Positions 43,693 through 52,548 of a stretch of 64,000 nt of DNA are shown here, piece by piece (within the stretch, counting starts at the first letter, position 1; every line of letters begins with the position of its first letter). The DNA comes from Clostridiaceae bacterium AM27-36LB (GTDB lineage: Bacteria; Bacillota; Clostridia; Lachnospirales; Lachnospiraceae), in the NCBI GenBank assembly GCA_003480725.1, contig QUJQ01000003.1:121082-185081 (forward strand), read 5' to 3'. The notes beneath the pieces are model-generated. The model was not told the DNA's origin, searched no databases, and saw nothing but the letters and a program-made list of their open reading frames with translations. The translations under genes were made by a program, and so were the position numbers.

Positions 43693-44667
43693 TTATGCTT
43701 TCGCCTGTTTTAACACTAGACGGTTCATTACATCATTCAGAATAATGGAAACTATCAGGATCAGACCTGTAATTGCCAGTCTCCAGATGGTATTGATTCC
43801 AGCCATCTGCAGTCCTGAATTCAGCATAGTAATGATAATCGTACCTACAATAACTCCTGAAAGGCTTCCACGTCCGCCTTCCACTGCAGAAATTCCTCCT
43901 AGCATAGCAATGGTAATTGCTGACATCTCCATTCCGCTTCCCGCATCCGCACGGGCTGTCATCAACCAGGAGCAGTTGATGATTGCACCGATTGCTGACA
44001 GGATACCTGCAATCATAAATACAAAGAAAATGGTTCTCTTTGTATTAACTGCCGCAAATTTTGCTGCAACTGCATTATCACCGGTCAGATAAATATTTCT
44101 CCCGAATCTGGTTTTGTAAACCAGAATGCACATAATAATCGTTGCCGGAATCACCGCAAATAAAATCTGATTAGGAATTCCAAATGTCGTCTTCAAAGAC
44201 AACCATTCAAAGCTTTCCGGAAATCCGCTCAGCGCCACACCATTGGTGATATACAGTGCAATGGATGAAAAGATGTACTGCGTACCAAGTGTTGCGATCA
44301 GTGAAGACATGTTGATGATACCAACCATAAATCCGTTGATCATACCCATCAATGCTCCTGCTATGATTGCAGCAATACAGGATACAAAAATGCTTCCTGA
44401 AAGCTGATATGTTTTTCCAAATACTACGCAGGCAAGGCTTACGATCGATCCGATGGAAATATCAATTCCACCAGGTATACTTAATATTACCAGCGATTCT
44501 CCAATGGCCAGGAATGCTAAAGTTGCACCAAACTGCAGGATCTCTATCAGGTTATTGATTCGGCAGAAATCCGGATTCAATGCTGTCAGAATGGCAATCT
44601 CCAGGATCAGAAGTAATATAAGGAATTTTGCTCTGCTCTTTGCAAACGAAAGTACTATTTTGTTCAT
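43693..44667 (-). CDS. RbsC-type ABC transporter permease
   Basis: 324 residues and about ten hydrophobic helices, with the branched-chain/ribose permease patterns FLAIGESLVILSIPGGIDIS, GLMNGFMVGIINMSSLIATL-like sequence (MGMINGFMVGIINMSSLIAT) and AMLGGISAVEGGRGSLSGVI. It overlaps the next permease by 4 bases; the two probably form a heterodimer. Confidence 0.93.
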   Translation of the reverse strand: MNKIVLSFAKSRAKFLILLLILEIAILTALNPDFCRINNLIEILQFGATLAFLAIGESLVILSIPGGIDISIGSIVSLACVVFGKTYQLSGSIFVSCIAAIIAGALMGMINGFMVGIINMSSLIATLGTQYIFSSIALYITNGVALSGFPESFEWLSLKTTFGIPNQILFAVIPATIIMCILVYKTRFGRNIYLTGDNAVAAKFAAVNTKRTIFFVFMIAGILSAIGAIINCSWLMTARADAGSGMEMSAITIAMLGGISAVEGGRGSLSGVIVGTIIITMLNSGLQMAGINTIWRLAITGLILIVSIILNDVMNRLVLKQAKA

Positions 44668-45662
44668 GCTGCACCTCCATCTTGTACATCTTTCTCTCCA
44701 GCAGCTATCTTTGTCTGTCTCATAGCATTCAGAGAATCGATCAGTACACAGATTACCATAAAGAGTCCGATGAAAAAGTTCTCAAGCAGAGACGGAATAC
44801 CCATAATGACAATTCCGTTTCTCAGGAATCCAATAAAGAACACACCTGCAAGAGTTCCAATTACGGATCCTCGGCTTCCACTTCCTTTGGCTCCGATTCC
44901 TCCAATCGTTACTGCTGCGATACACTGGATCGCTGTTGTTGTACCGATGGTCATCTCCACACTTCTCATACGGGAAATGTACAAAAGTCCGGTCAGTCCT
45001 GCCAGTGCACCTGTGATACAATAGGACATGATTCTTACATAGCTTACATTGATTCCACTTAACAATGCTGCATTCTCATTGTTTCCGATTGCATAGATAT
45101 AACGACCCAGTTTTCGATACATAAATATGTAATAAAACAGTGCATACACTGCAATGACCAGAAGCAGAAGAATCGGAATACCAAGTATTCTGCCTGTTGT
45201 AACCGCTGCGAACTGTGGTTTCAAACTTGTGAGCCATTTTCCACCAAGCAATCCGAAGATTACTGCTTTCCATATATTACCAGTAGCAAGAGTTGCCAGC
45301 ATATCCGGGATGTGAAGTTTTGCAATGATCAGACCATTGATGGCACCAACTAGTGTTCCAATGCCAGCCGCAACAAGAATAACCAGGATCGTGTTCATCT
45401 GCTTTTCAATCATAGTTCCAGTCACAACCGCTACAACTCCCATGACTGCGCCTACTGACAGATCAATTCCACCCATCAGCATAACGATCGTCATTCCGAT
45501 ACTGATGATCGCTACCTCGGCATTATTCTGAATAACACGAATAATATTATCCACGCTCAGAAAATTTGGTACAAATACAGAGAAAAGTATCAACTCCGCA
45601 AAGAGAAGGATCATTGCAAAGAATTCTCTCTTTGTCGGATGTGGTATATATTTCTTAAACAT
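44664..45662 (-). CDS. RbsC-type ABC transporter permease
   Basis: 332 residues, the same fold as its downstream partner: ISIGMTIVMLMGGIDLSVGA, INGLIIAKLHIPDMLATLAT, TIGGIGAKGSGSRGSVIGTL. It starts 20 bp after the M20 gene. Two non-identical permeases fit an AI-2/rhamnose-like importer layout rather than the single-permease ribose type. Confidence 0.93.
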   Translation of the reverse strand: MFKKYIPHPTKREFFAMILLFAELILFSVFVPNFLSVDNIIRVIQNNAEVAIISIGMTIVMLMGGIDLSVGAVMGVVAVVTGTMIEKQMNTILVILVAAGIGTLVGAINGLIIAKLHIPDMLATLATGNIWKAVIFGLLGGKWLTSLKPQFAAVTTGRILGIPILLLLVIAVYALFYYIFMYRKLGRYIYAIGNNENAALLSGINVSYVRIMSYCITGALAGLTGLLYISRMRSVEMTIGTTTAIQCIAAVTIGGIGAKGSGSRGSVIGTLAGVFFIGFLRNGIVIMGIPSLLENFFIGLFMVICVLIDSLNAMRQTKIAAGEKDVQDGGAA

Positions 45663-45682
45663 GTTCCAACCTGCCTTTCCTA

Positions 45683-46990
45683 TCAGTCTGCTTCCTCACA
45701 CCAGTCAAGAATAATATCTGCAATCAGTTTGATACACTGAATGTATTCTTTTACTTCGATATATTCATCTGCCTGATGCGCCAGTTTAGAATCACCAGGA
45801 CCCAGGTTGATGGTCGGAATACCTACATTACAGAACCATCCCATATCGGTATGTGCACAGTTTCCTTCAACGATTGCATGTTGAACATTTTCTTCCAGGC
45901 ATTTCTTTGTCACCTTGAAAAATTCCTGTGTATCGTAAGTCTCACCACAATCTGCATCCAGAATCCACTCAATTCTCGGCGGATTTTCTCTAAGCCACGG
46001 ATCTGTCGCTGCCACACCTGCAACAAAATCTTCGATTTCTTTCTTTACTTTGCCGCCCAGACCATTCTTATCTTTGTCCTGCGGAAGATACTGTGCATCA
46101 AAGATCAGCTCTGCCCTGTTCGCAAATGCAGTCGGGAATTCTCCAGCGTCAAACTGAGCAAATTTCAACTGACATGGAATTGGAAGGTATTTATGCCCCT
46201 TAGTGAATTCCCAATCTTTATTAAATTCATCAAACCGATCCAGAATATAGGCAGCCTTGTCAATTGCATCCACTGCTCCGCCTGCTCTCCAGTCATCTCT
46301 CTCAAGTTCAATATGTCCGGCTCTTCCTTCAATGATCAGCTTGCCCCACAGAATTCCTCTGCACAACGGAGCCAGATTCAGATGAGTAGGCTCTGTGATG
46401 ATACATGCATCTGCACGATAACCGTGTGCAACTAATGCCAGAGTTCCCATGCCTCCTGCTTCCTCATCTACGACAGTTCCTACTTTCACATCGCCACGAA
46501 GCTTGATACCGGACTCTTTGATTGCTTTGACAGCGGCTGTCATGGCGGCAATTCCACCCTTCATATCTACTGCACCTCTGCCATAAATCTTACCGTCTAC
46601 AAGATCGCCTGAGAATGGATCATGCGTCCATTTGGAACCCGTCTGTACTACATCCATATGACCAGAAAGCATCAGAGATTTTCCTTCCCCTGTTCCTCTT
46701 AATACACCATACAGATTCGGACGTTCTTCAAAGGTATGGTCCGGACAATATCCCGCCATGTCTTTGTATTCAATCAGTTCCTGTGCATCTGGATAAGTAA
46801 GTTCTGTTTCAAATCCCATATCATCCAAATATTTTTGCAGATACTTCTGCGCCTTTTCTTCTCTCTTCAGTGAATCTTCATCTTCAAAATAAGGATTCAC
46901 ACTGGGGATACGAAGTAATTCTCTCAAAAACTCAACCGTTTCATCCGCGTGCTCGTCAAGCCACGCATTTACTTTCTCTTTTCCGTTCAT
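45683..46990 (-). CDS. M20 family metallohydrolase (long form)
   Basis: 435 residues. Zinc motifs: LSGHMDVVQTG, GRGAVDMKGGIAAM, VVDEEAGGMGTLAL and ITEPTHLNLAPLCRG; the last ligand is in GPGDSKLAHQADEYIE. It is highly similar to the next gene, a tandem duplication. The start at 46990 (MNGKEKVNAWL) has AAGGAG; a longer frame would overlap the previous gene. The size and the 'PDA...ERPNL' region are like ArgE/YlmB-type deacylases. Confidence 0.9.
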   Translation of the reverse strand: MNGKEKVNAWLDEHADETVEFLRELLRIPSVNPYFEDEDSLKREEKAQKYLQKYLDDMGFETELTYPDAQELIEYKDMAGYCPDHTFEERPNLYGVLRGTGEGKSLMLSGHMDVVQTGSKWTHDPFSGDLVDGKIYGRGAVDMKGGIAAMTAAVKAIKESGIKLRGDVKVGTVVDEEAGGMGTLALVAHGYRADACIITEPTHLNLAPLCRGILWGKLIIEGRAGHIELERDDWRAGGAVDAIDKAAYILDRFDEFNKDWEFTKGHKYLPIPCQLKFAQFDAGEFPTAFANRAELIFDAQYLPQDKDKNGLGGKVKKEIEDFVAGVAATDPWLRENPPRIEWILDADCGETYDTQEFFKVTKKCLEENVQHAIVEGNCAHTDMGWFCNVGIPTINLGPGDSKLAHQADEYIEVKEYIQCIKLIADIILDWCEEAD

Positions 46991-47000
46991 ACAAAACTCC

Positions 47001-48308
47001 TTATTCTGCAATTCCGCACCAGTCTGTAATGATTGCTGCCATCATCTTGGTACACTGAACCAGTTCACCGACTTCCACAAATTCATCTGCATGGTGAGCA
47101 AGTCTTGGGTTTCCAGGTCCGATATTCATCGTCGGTATACCTGCATTGCAGAATGCTCCCATATCGGTATGGAATCCGATTCCTTCAATCACACTTGACG
47201 GATTAATCTCCTGTGCACTCTTCACTGCCTGCTGGAAAAATGGTTCATTATCCAATGTTTCTCCACAGTCTGCATCAATCAACCACTCAATATGAGGAGG
47301 ATTCTCTCTGAGCCACGGATCTGTCTGTGCTACTTGTGCCACCAGTTCTTCCAGTTCTGTCTTTACCTTTGATCCAAGTCCGTTTTCATCCTTTTCTCTT
47401 GGCAGATACTGCGCATCAAAGGTGATCTCACAATGATTTGCAAAGGTTGTAGGATATTCTCCTGCATGAAACTCTGCAATGTTAATCTGGCACGGAATAC
47501 TCATATATTTATGACGTTTTCCAACTGCCCAGTCTTTATTGCGATTTTCGAATGCTTTCAAATACATACGTCCTTTGGCAATTCCGTCAACTGCTCCGCC
47601 TGTTCTCCAGTCACCCTGTTTTAGTTCGATATGTCCTGCTCTTGCTTCAATAATCAGCTTGCCCCATAAAATGCCTCTGCACAGTGGTGCGATCTTCAGA
47701 TTTGTCGGCTCACTGATCACACATGCATCTGCCCGGTTACCTGCGGCGATCATGGCAAGAGATCCCATGCCTCCGGCTTCCTCATCTACAACCGTACCAA
47801 TCTTCACATCACCTTTTAATTTGAAGCCAGCTTTCTGAATAGCCTTCACTGCAACAGTCATGGCGGCAATTCCGCCCTTCATATCTACGGCGCCGCGTCC
47901 ATAGATCTTGCCGTCCTTCAGTTCTCCGCCGAACGGATCCATGGTCCAGTCTCCGCCTCTCTGTACCACATCAATATGTCCGGATAAGAGAATCGAGCGA
48001 CCACCACCTTCTCCTTTGAGTGTTCCCACCAGATTGGGTCTGTTCTCAAATTTGTGATCTGCATAGTACCCCGGTTTCCCCTCATATTCCTTCAATTCTT
48101 CTGCATCTGGATACTGAAATTCCGTTTTCATTCCCATTTCATCCAGATATTCTCGTAAACACTGCTGTGCTTTTCCTTCGCCTTTGTACTGCTCTTCCTC
48201 ATCAAAGTATGCATTTACGCTGGGTTTACGAATCAGCTCCTGTAAAAGTTCGATCACTTCATTCTGATTGTTATCGATCCACTCATTTACCTTTTCTTTT
48301 ACATTCAT
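47001..48308 (-). CDS. M20 family metallohydrolase (long form, paralogue)
   Basis: 435 residues with the same motifs as its neighbour: LSGHIDVVQRG, GRGAVDMKGGIAAM, VVDEEAGGMGSLAM, SEPTNLKIAPLCRG, and GPGNPRLAHHADEFVE. The two have the same length and are similar throughout. Retaining two full copies suggests different chain lengths or acyl groups as substrates, or a heterodimer; this is inference. Confidence 0.9.
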   Translation of the reverse strand: MNVKEKVNEWIDNNQNEVIELLQELIRKPSVNAYFDEEEQYKGEGKAQQCLREYLDEMGMKTEFQYPDAEELKEYEGKPGYYADHKFENRPNLVGTLKGEGGGRSILLSGHIDVVQRGGDWTMDPFGGELKDGKIYGRGAVDMKGGIAAMTVAVKAIQKAGFKLKGDVKIGTVVDEEAGGMGSLAMIAAGNRADACVISEPTNLKIAPLCRGILWGKLIIEARAGHIELKQGDWRTGGAVDGIAKGRMYLKAFENRNKDWAVGKRHKYMSIPCQINIAEFHAGEYPTTFANHCEITFDAQYLPREKDENGLGSKVKTELEELVAQVAQTDPWLRENPPHIEWLIDADCGETLDNEPFFQQAVKSAQEINPSSVIEGIGFHTDMGAFCNAGIPTMNIGPGNPRLAHHADEFVEVGELVQCTKMMAAIITDWCGIAE

Positions 48309-48329
48309 ATCAGTTTCCTCTTCTGGCTC

Positions 48330-49835
48330 TTAATCAGTTTCCAAATCCAAAGCACGTTTCAGAATCTTCTTCTCAGTGATCTCATCTCTGGTGAAATGAC
48401 CGGTCATTTTTCCTTTATGCATAATGATCATCTCATCGCAAAGCTCCATTGCCTCTGGAAGATCAGAGGAAATGAGGATTACTGCTACGTTCTGCTCTGC
48501 CAGATCCATAATATAACGATGGATCTCTGCCTTTGTTGCCACATCAATACCTCGAGTCGGCTCATCCAAAATAATGACCTCTGGCTTTTCCAGCAGCCAT
48601 CTGCAAAGAAGCACTTTCTGCTGTCCGCCGCCACTCAGGCTCATGACCATCGTGTTCTGGGACGGTGTCTTGATGCTGTAGGTATCAATATTATTCTGTA
48701 CACGCTGTGTCTCTTCCTTTTCATTCATCAGTCCAAGAAGCCCTGACATGGATTTCAGGAAAGAAGCGCTCATATTCTTCTTCACGGAATGTGCTGCAAA
48801 CAGTCCCTGTGTACCTCGATCCTCAGGCACATAAAAGATTCTTCGATCCACAGCTTCTTTGGTGGTGATATGACTGATATCCTGTCCTTTAAATTCAATC
48901 TTGCCATCCTGCGCCATCATTTCTCCAAAGATTGCTCTTGCCATCTCTGAACGTCCAGAACCAACCAAACCATAAAAAGCAAGTACCTCACCAGGTTTTA
49001 CTTCAAAACTAATATTCTGATACGTCTTTCCCCTGGACAGATTCTGTACTTTCAGAATCGGTTCTGCCTTACTGTAATCTCTCTTCCTATATACATTCAT
49101 GTTAATCTTACGACCTGACATCGCTTCGATTACTTTTTCTTCCGTTGCCTCTTCTACTTTCATTGTTCCGGTCAGATGTCCATCTCTTAAAATGATGATT
49201 TCATCCGAGATCCGTAAAATTTCAGGAATTCGATGACTGATATAAAGGATACTAACTCCTTTTTTCTTCAGATCAAACATGATCTGGAACAGTTTTTCTG
49301 ATTCTGCATAACTCAGAATCGAGGTTGGCTCATCCAGAATGAGCACTTTACATTTTCTGAATACTCCCCTTGCAATCAGTACAAGCTGCTGTGTTCCGAT
49401 TGATAATTTTCCCATGGGTAAAGAAAGAATGCTTTCATCCAGATCTACAAGTTTTAACGCTTCAATTGCCTGCGTATACATTTCCGTCCACTGGATACCG
49501 GATTTATTTACGATCTCATGCCCCATAAAAAGATTTTCAAGAACAGACATATCAGAGAAGATATTAGGTTCCTGATATACAATGGAAATACCCTTTTCCG
49601 ACGCCTCGATTGGTGACCGGAAACTGACTTTTTCTCCATCAAACAGAAGTTCTCCCGTATCGTTCCGATGTACTCCTGCTATGATTTTCATAAGCGTCGA
49701 TTTGCCTGCTCCGTTTTCCCCCATCACAGATAGAATCTCGCCCTTTTTTAACTGAAAATCCACATTCTGAAGTGCTTTTACACCACCGAAGAATTTGCTG
49801 ATGGATTTTCCTTCAAGTATAATATTATTTTCCAC
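48330..49835 (-). CDS. RbsA-type ABC ATPase (two nucleotide-binding domains)
   Basis: 501 residues, two fused ATPase domains. The first has MGENGAGKSTLMKIIAGVH, LSIGTQQLVLIARG and VLILDEPTS. The second has the usual weaker Walker A (FYGLVGSGRSEMARAIFG), then LSGGGQQKVLLCRWL and VIILDEPTRGIDV. This is the sugar-importer (CUT2) ATPase family. It follows the binding-protein gene after a stabilising hairpin. Confidence 0.95.
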   Translation of the reverse strand: MENNIILEGKSISKFFGGVKALQNVDFQLKKGEILSVMGENGAGKSTLMKIIAGVHRNDTGELLFDGEKVSFRSPIEASEKGISIVYQEPNIFSDMSVLENLFMGHEIVNKSGIQWTEMYTQAIEALKLVDLDESILSLPMGKLSIGTQQLVLIARGVFRKCKVLILDEPTSILSYAESEKLFQIMFDLKKKGVSILYISHRIPEILRISDEIIILRDGHLTGTMKVEEATEEKVIEAMSGRKINMNVYRKRDYSKAEPILKVQNLSRGKTYQNISFEVKPGEVLAFYGLVGSGRSEMARAIFGEMMAQDGKIEFKGQDISHITTKEAVDRRIFYVPEDRGTQGLFAAHSVKKNMSASFLKSMSGLLGLMNEKEETQRVQNNIDTYSIKTPSQNTMVMSLSGGGQQKVLLCRWLLEKPEVIILDEPTRGIDVATKAEIHRYIMDLAEQNVAVILISSDLPEAMELCDEMIIMHKGKMTGHFTRDEITEKKILKRALDLETD

Positions 49836-49854
49836 CTGCTTCTCCTTTCTTAAA

Positions 49855-49893
49855 CATTTGGTCGCTTTGCAGAAGAGACAAAGCGACCAAATG
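49855..49893 (-). promoter_or_regulatory. Intercistronic hairpin after the binding-protein gene
   Basis: CATTTGGTCGCTTTG pairs perfectly over 15 bp with CAAAGCGACCAAATG around a 9-base loop. No T run follows. It probably protects the upstream mRNA so that the binding protein is made in excess over the transporter. Confidence 0.75.
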
Positions 49894-49897
49894 AAGA

Positions 49898-49909
49898 TAA
49901 ACGTTTTAA
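49898..49909. promoter_or_regulatory. Possible third LacI-type operator
   Basis: TAAACGTTTTAA resembles the two AAAACGTTTT operators at the operon front and lies between the binding-protein and ATPase genes. Confidence 0.4.
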
Positions 49910-49943
49910 TACATTAACATGCTTATAAAATCATATATACTAT

Positions 49944-51002
49944 TTAGAAATCAAAATCGTCCACGTTATCTTTGGTAATTACCAGCGGATCTCCTAACAG
50001 GAGAATACCAGTCTCTTTGTCATAAGTAACAGTGGTTCCAATGCTGTCAAGAGTTGTAGACTCTTCAAACTCATTACCCATAGCTGCCTGATATCCTGCC
50101 CAGCAAGTCAGATATCCAAGTGCTTTTGCATCCCACAGAATAGAAGTTTCCATAACGCCACTCTTGATATACTCATTTACAGTTGCCGGAGAACCATAAC
50201 CAATAACTTTCACTTCACCGGTCTTTCCAGCCTGCTCAACTGCCTGACATACGCCCGGGATACATGAAGATGCTACTGCTACAAGACCTTTGATATCCGG
50301 GTTAGCGGTCATCAGATCCTGTGCCTGCTGAAGAGCTTCCTCACTACTTCCATTAGAGGTGTATTTTACATCCAGAACAGTTACGTCCGGATAATTTGCT
50401 TCTGCATAAGCGGTCATTGCATCGATCCATGCGTTCAGGTTGGTTGCGGTTGCTCCACCAGATACGATACCAATCTTGCCTTCGCCACCGATCTGCTGGC
50501 AAAGATTTTCCATCAGAACCTCTCCAAGTTTCTGGTCATCTGCCTGTGCAACATAGAAAGAACGGGTGCTGTCCGGTGCATCGGAGTCTGCGGTGTAAGC
50601 AATAATGCCTGCTTCCTGTGCTTTCTTAATAGACGGGTTAGTAGAAGAGCTGTCTAATACAGAAAGGGAGATTGCATCTACACCACGACGAATCAGGGAG
50701 TCAATCTGAGCAACCTGGAGGTCTGCACTTGCGGTTGTATCACCAGAATAGATCCATTCACATCCAAGTTCTTCTGCTGCCTGTTTTCCACCCTCATCCA
50801 TAGCGGTGAAGTACGGAATACCGATTAACTGTGGTACAAAAGCAACCTGAATCTTTCCAGTATCTTCTGCTGCATCGGCAGTATCTGTTGCTTCCGTTCC
50901 CTCTGCCGGTGCGGTATCTGTTGAAGCTGTGCTTCCACATCCACCTAACATTGTAGTTGCCATTGCCATTGCTAACATTGCACCAATAAGTCTCTTTTTC
51001 AT
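49944..51002 (-). CDS. Sugar-type ABC substrate-binding lipoprotein
   Basis: 352 residues: a lipoprotein signal with lipobox LGGCGS at about Cys22, an acidic/Thr linker (TDTAPAEGTEATDTADAAED), then a Peripla_BP_4 domain (IQVAFVPQLIGIPYFTAMDE, DAISLSVLDSSSTNP, GIIAYTADSDAPDSTRSFYV). The fold is that of RbsB/LsrB-type binding proteins; the ligand cannot be deduced. It is the first gene of the operon, with AAAAGGAGGAAAAAAG before the start. Confidence 0.94.
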   Translation of the reverse strand: MKKRLIGAMLAMAMATTMLGGCGSTASTDTAPAEGTEATDTADAAEDTGKIQVAFVPQLIGIPYFTAMDEGGKQAAEELGCEWIYSGDTTASADLQVAQIDSLIRRGVDAISLSVLDSSSTNPSIKKAQEAGIIAYTADSDAPDSTRSFYVAQADDQKLGEVLMENLCQQIGGEGKIGIVSGGATATNLNAWIDAMTAYAEANYPDVTVLDVKYTSNGSSEEALQQAQDLMTANPDIKGLVAVASSCIPGVCQAVEQAGKTGEVKVIGYGSPATVNEYIKSGVMETSILWDAKALGYLTCWAGYQAAMGNEFEESTTLDSIGTTVTYDKETGILLLGDPLVITKDNVDDFDF

Positions 51003-51059
51003 CTTTTTTCCTCCTTTTATTAGATGATTCTTATTGTTTTTATGTTACACGTTTCCAGT

Positions 51060-51069
51060 AAAACGTTTT
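51060..51069. promoter_or_regulatory. LacI-type operator, proximal
   Basis: The perfect palindrome AAAACGTTTT with the central CG typical of LacI-family sites, within the 5' leader of the binding-protein gene. Confidence 0.65.
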
Positions 51070-51125
51070 ATCTTTTTCCCAAAAAAAATTTACTATTGTA
51101 AGGTTTCACTAAATAAATTTTTGAT

Positions 51126-51135
51126 AAAACGTTTT
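51126..51135. promoter_or_regulatory. LacI-type operator, distal
   Basis: A second perfect AAAACGTTTT, 66 bp from the first and just downstream of the expected transcription start; binding here would block the promoter. Confidence 0.7.
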
Positions 51136-51146
51136 TCCATATGCAT

Positions 51147-51175
51147 ATATTATAATACTATTTTTGTTTTGTCAA
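51147..51175 (-). promoter_or_regulatory. Promoter of the ABC/M20 operon
   Basis: Minus strand TTGACA with TAATAT at 17 bp; TATAAT at 15 bp is an alternative -10. Confidence 0.6.
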
Positions 51176-51300
51176 TATACTTTTTCTATTTTTTATATTT
51201 TTCTGATTTTTCCATCATAAAACTTATATATTTTTTGTATTCAGCCGTTTTCTGAAAATATATGCAAAAAGCAGCCATAACATAAAAAATAACCGCAGCT

Positions 51301-51511
51301 GTCGAATAAAAATCTCACGAACTAAAATAGCCGCGGCTGTCGAAATAAACTGCGCTGTATGACTTGGAGCGGACGGAGAAGTTCTGCTGTACTGACTGAT
51401 GCGTACACAGCATGTGTACGTACTCAGGCAGTATTGCAGGTTTTCTCTGTCCGATACACGTCATACGAGCTTTTATTCGACAGTCGTGGCTATTTTTGTA
51501 TTCTAAAACTT
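51301..51511. repeat. Nested palindromic repeat, locus C
   Basis: Arms AATAGCCGCGGCTGTCGAAA (from 51327) and TTCGACAGTCGTGGCTATT (from 51475) enclose a 120-bp core (51350-51469) closely related at both ends to the core of locus B. Outer arms (GAATAAAAAT near 51304 and AAACTTTTATTC near 51507) run into the apbE stop codon. The rest of 51003-51511 holds the operator/promoter region and AT-rich DNA, with no gene I can support. Confidence 0.75.
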
Positions 51512-52546
51512 TTATTCTTCTGTATTCAACACAATCGTAGTGTTGTCTGTCTGAATTTCCTGACTGATCCCTTCTGTGATATACAGTGTTCCGTCCTCGG
51601 TTTCCAATATCATGTCAAACTCATCTGCATGAGTTCTCCAGTATTCCGCTGCCTGTTCTTCTCCCATCAGATAGAGGGATGTGGACAGTGCATCTGCAAG
51701 CATGCCATTTTCTGATATGACTGACACGGACACAAGTCCACTGTCCGCCGGATAGCCGGTCTTCGGATTCAGAATATGGATGTACGTATTTCCATCTTCT
51801 TCAAAATATCGCTCATAACCACCGGACGTGATGACTGCTTTATTTTCCACAGACAGGACTGCCAGGAGAGAACCCTGCTGCCCATTGGGATTCTGGATTC
51901 CGATCTGCCATGGTTTTCCATCAGGCCGTGTGTTCAATGTCTGTACATTTCCACCTAAAGACACCATTCCTGATGTAATACCATATTTCCGGAAGATCTC
52001 CATGACCCGTGCAGACGTATATCCCTTGGCGATTCCGCCCAGATCCATCTCCTGATTGGTTCCAAGAGTCACCTGATCACCATTTATCACAACCTGAGAT
52101 GCGTCTACTTTTGCCAGTGCTTCCTGAAGCTCCAACTTCGCAGGCACATGATACTCCTGTGTAGGAAATCCCCACAGCTGCATCAGCGGATAGATCGTCA
52201 CATCAAAGAGTCCATCCGTCTCCTTGTATATCTCCATGGCTTCTGTCAGGATTACCTCCGTGTCTTTTGACAGCGTTCCGCTTCCTCTGGTATTGATTTG
52301 GGATACTTCGCTGTCTGGATCGCCAGTGGACAACAGGTCATCCAGTCTCTGGACTTCCTTCATGGCTGCATCCACAGCCTGCTCACTGTTCTTTCCATAG
52401 GCAGTGAAAGACATGACCGTATCCATAGCAAATAGCTGCCTGGTACATTCTTTATTTGTTGTTTCATTCCGGTACTGAAGGAAACAGCCGGCAATGATGC
52501 CGGCTGTCACAATTCCCAGTCCGAATAATATCGGTCTTCGATCCAT
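51512..52546 (-). CDS. apbE: FAD:protein FMN transferase
   Basis: ApbE attaches FMN covalently to Thr/Ser of RnfD, RnfG and related flavoproteins. The 344 residues have an N-terminal anchor with a lipobox-like cysteine (VTAGIIAGC), then MDTVMSFTAYG, VTIYPLMQLWGF, EMDLGGIAKGYTSARVMEIF, VSLGGNVQTLN, ITSGGYERYFEEDGNTYIHI and MLADALSTSLYLMG. The start at 52546 has a poor ribosome site; a longer frame overlaps rnfB by 43 bases. It is the last gene of the Rnf cluster. Confidence 0.94.
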   Translation of the reverse strand: MDRRPILFGLGIVTAGIIAGCFLQYRNETTNKECTRQLFAMDTVMSFTAYGKNSEQAVDAAMKEVQRLDDLLSTGDPDSEVSQINTRGSGTLSKDTEVILTEAMEIYKETDGLFDVTIYPLMQLWGFPTQEYHVPAKLELQEALAKVDASQVVINGDQVTLGTNQEMDLGGIAKGYTSARVMEIFRKYGITSGMVSLGGNVQTLNTRPDGKPWQIGIQNPNGQQGSLLAVLSVENKAVITSGGYERYFEEDGNTYIHILNPKTGYPADSGLVSVSVISENGMLADALSTSLYLMGEEQAAEYWRTHADEFDMILETEDGTLYITEGISQEIQTDNTTIVLNTEE

Positions 52547-52548
52547 AA

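Noticed and set aside
51359..51715. Plus-strand open frame of 118 codons in repeat locus C
   Set aside because: Starts inside the repeat core and continues antisense to apbE; no ribosome site and no recognisable product.
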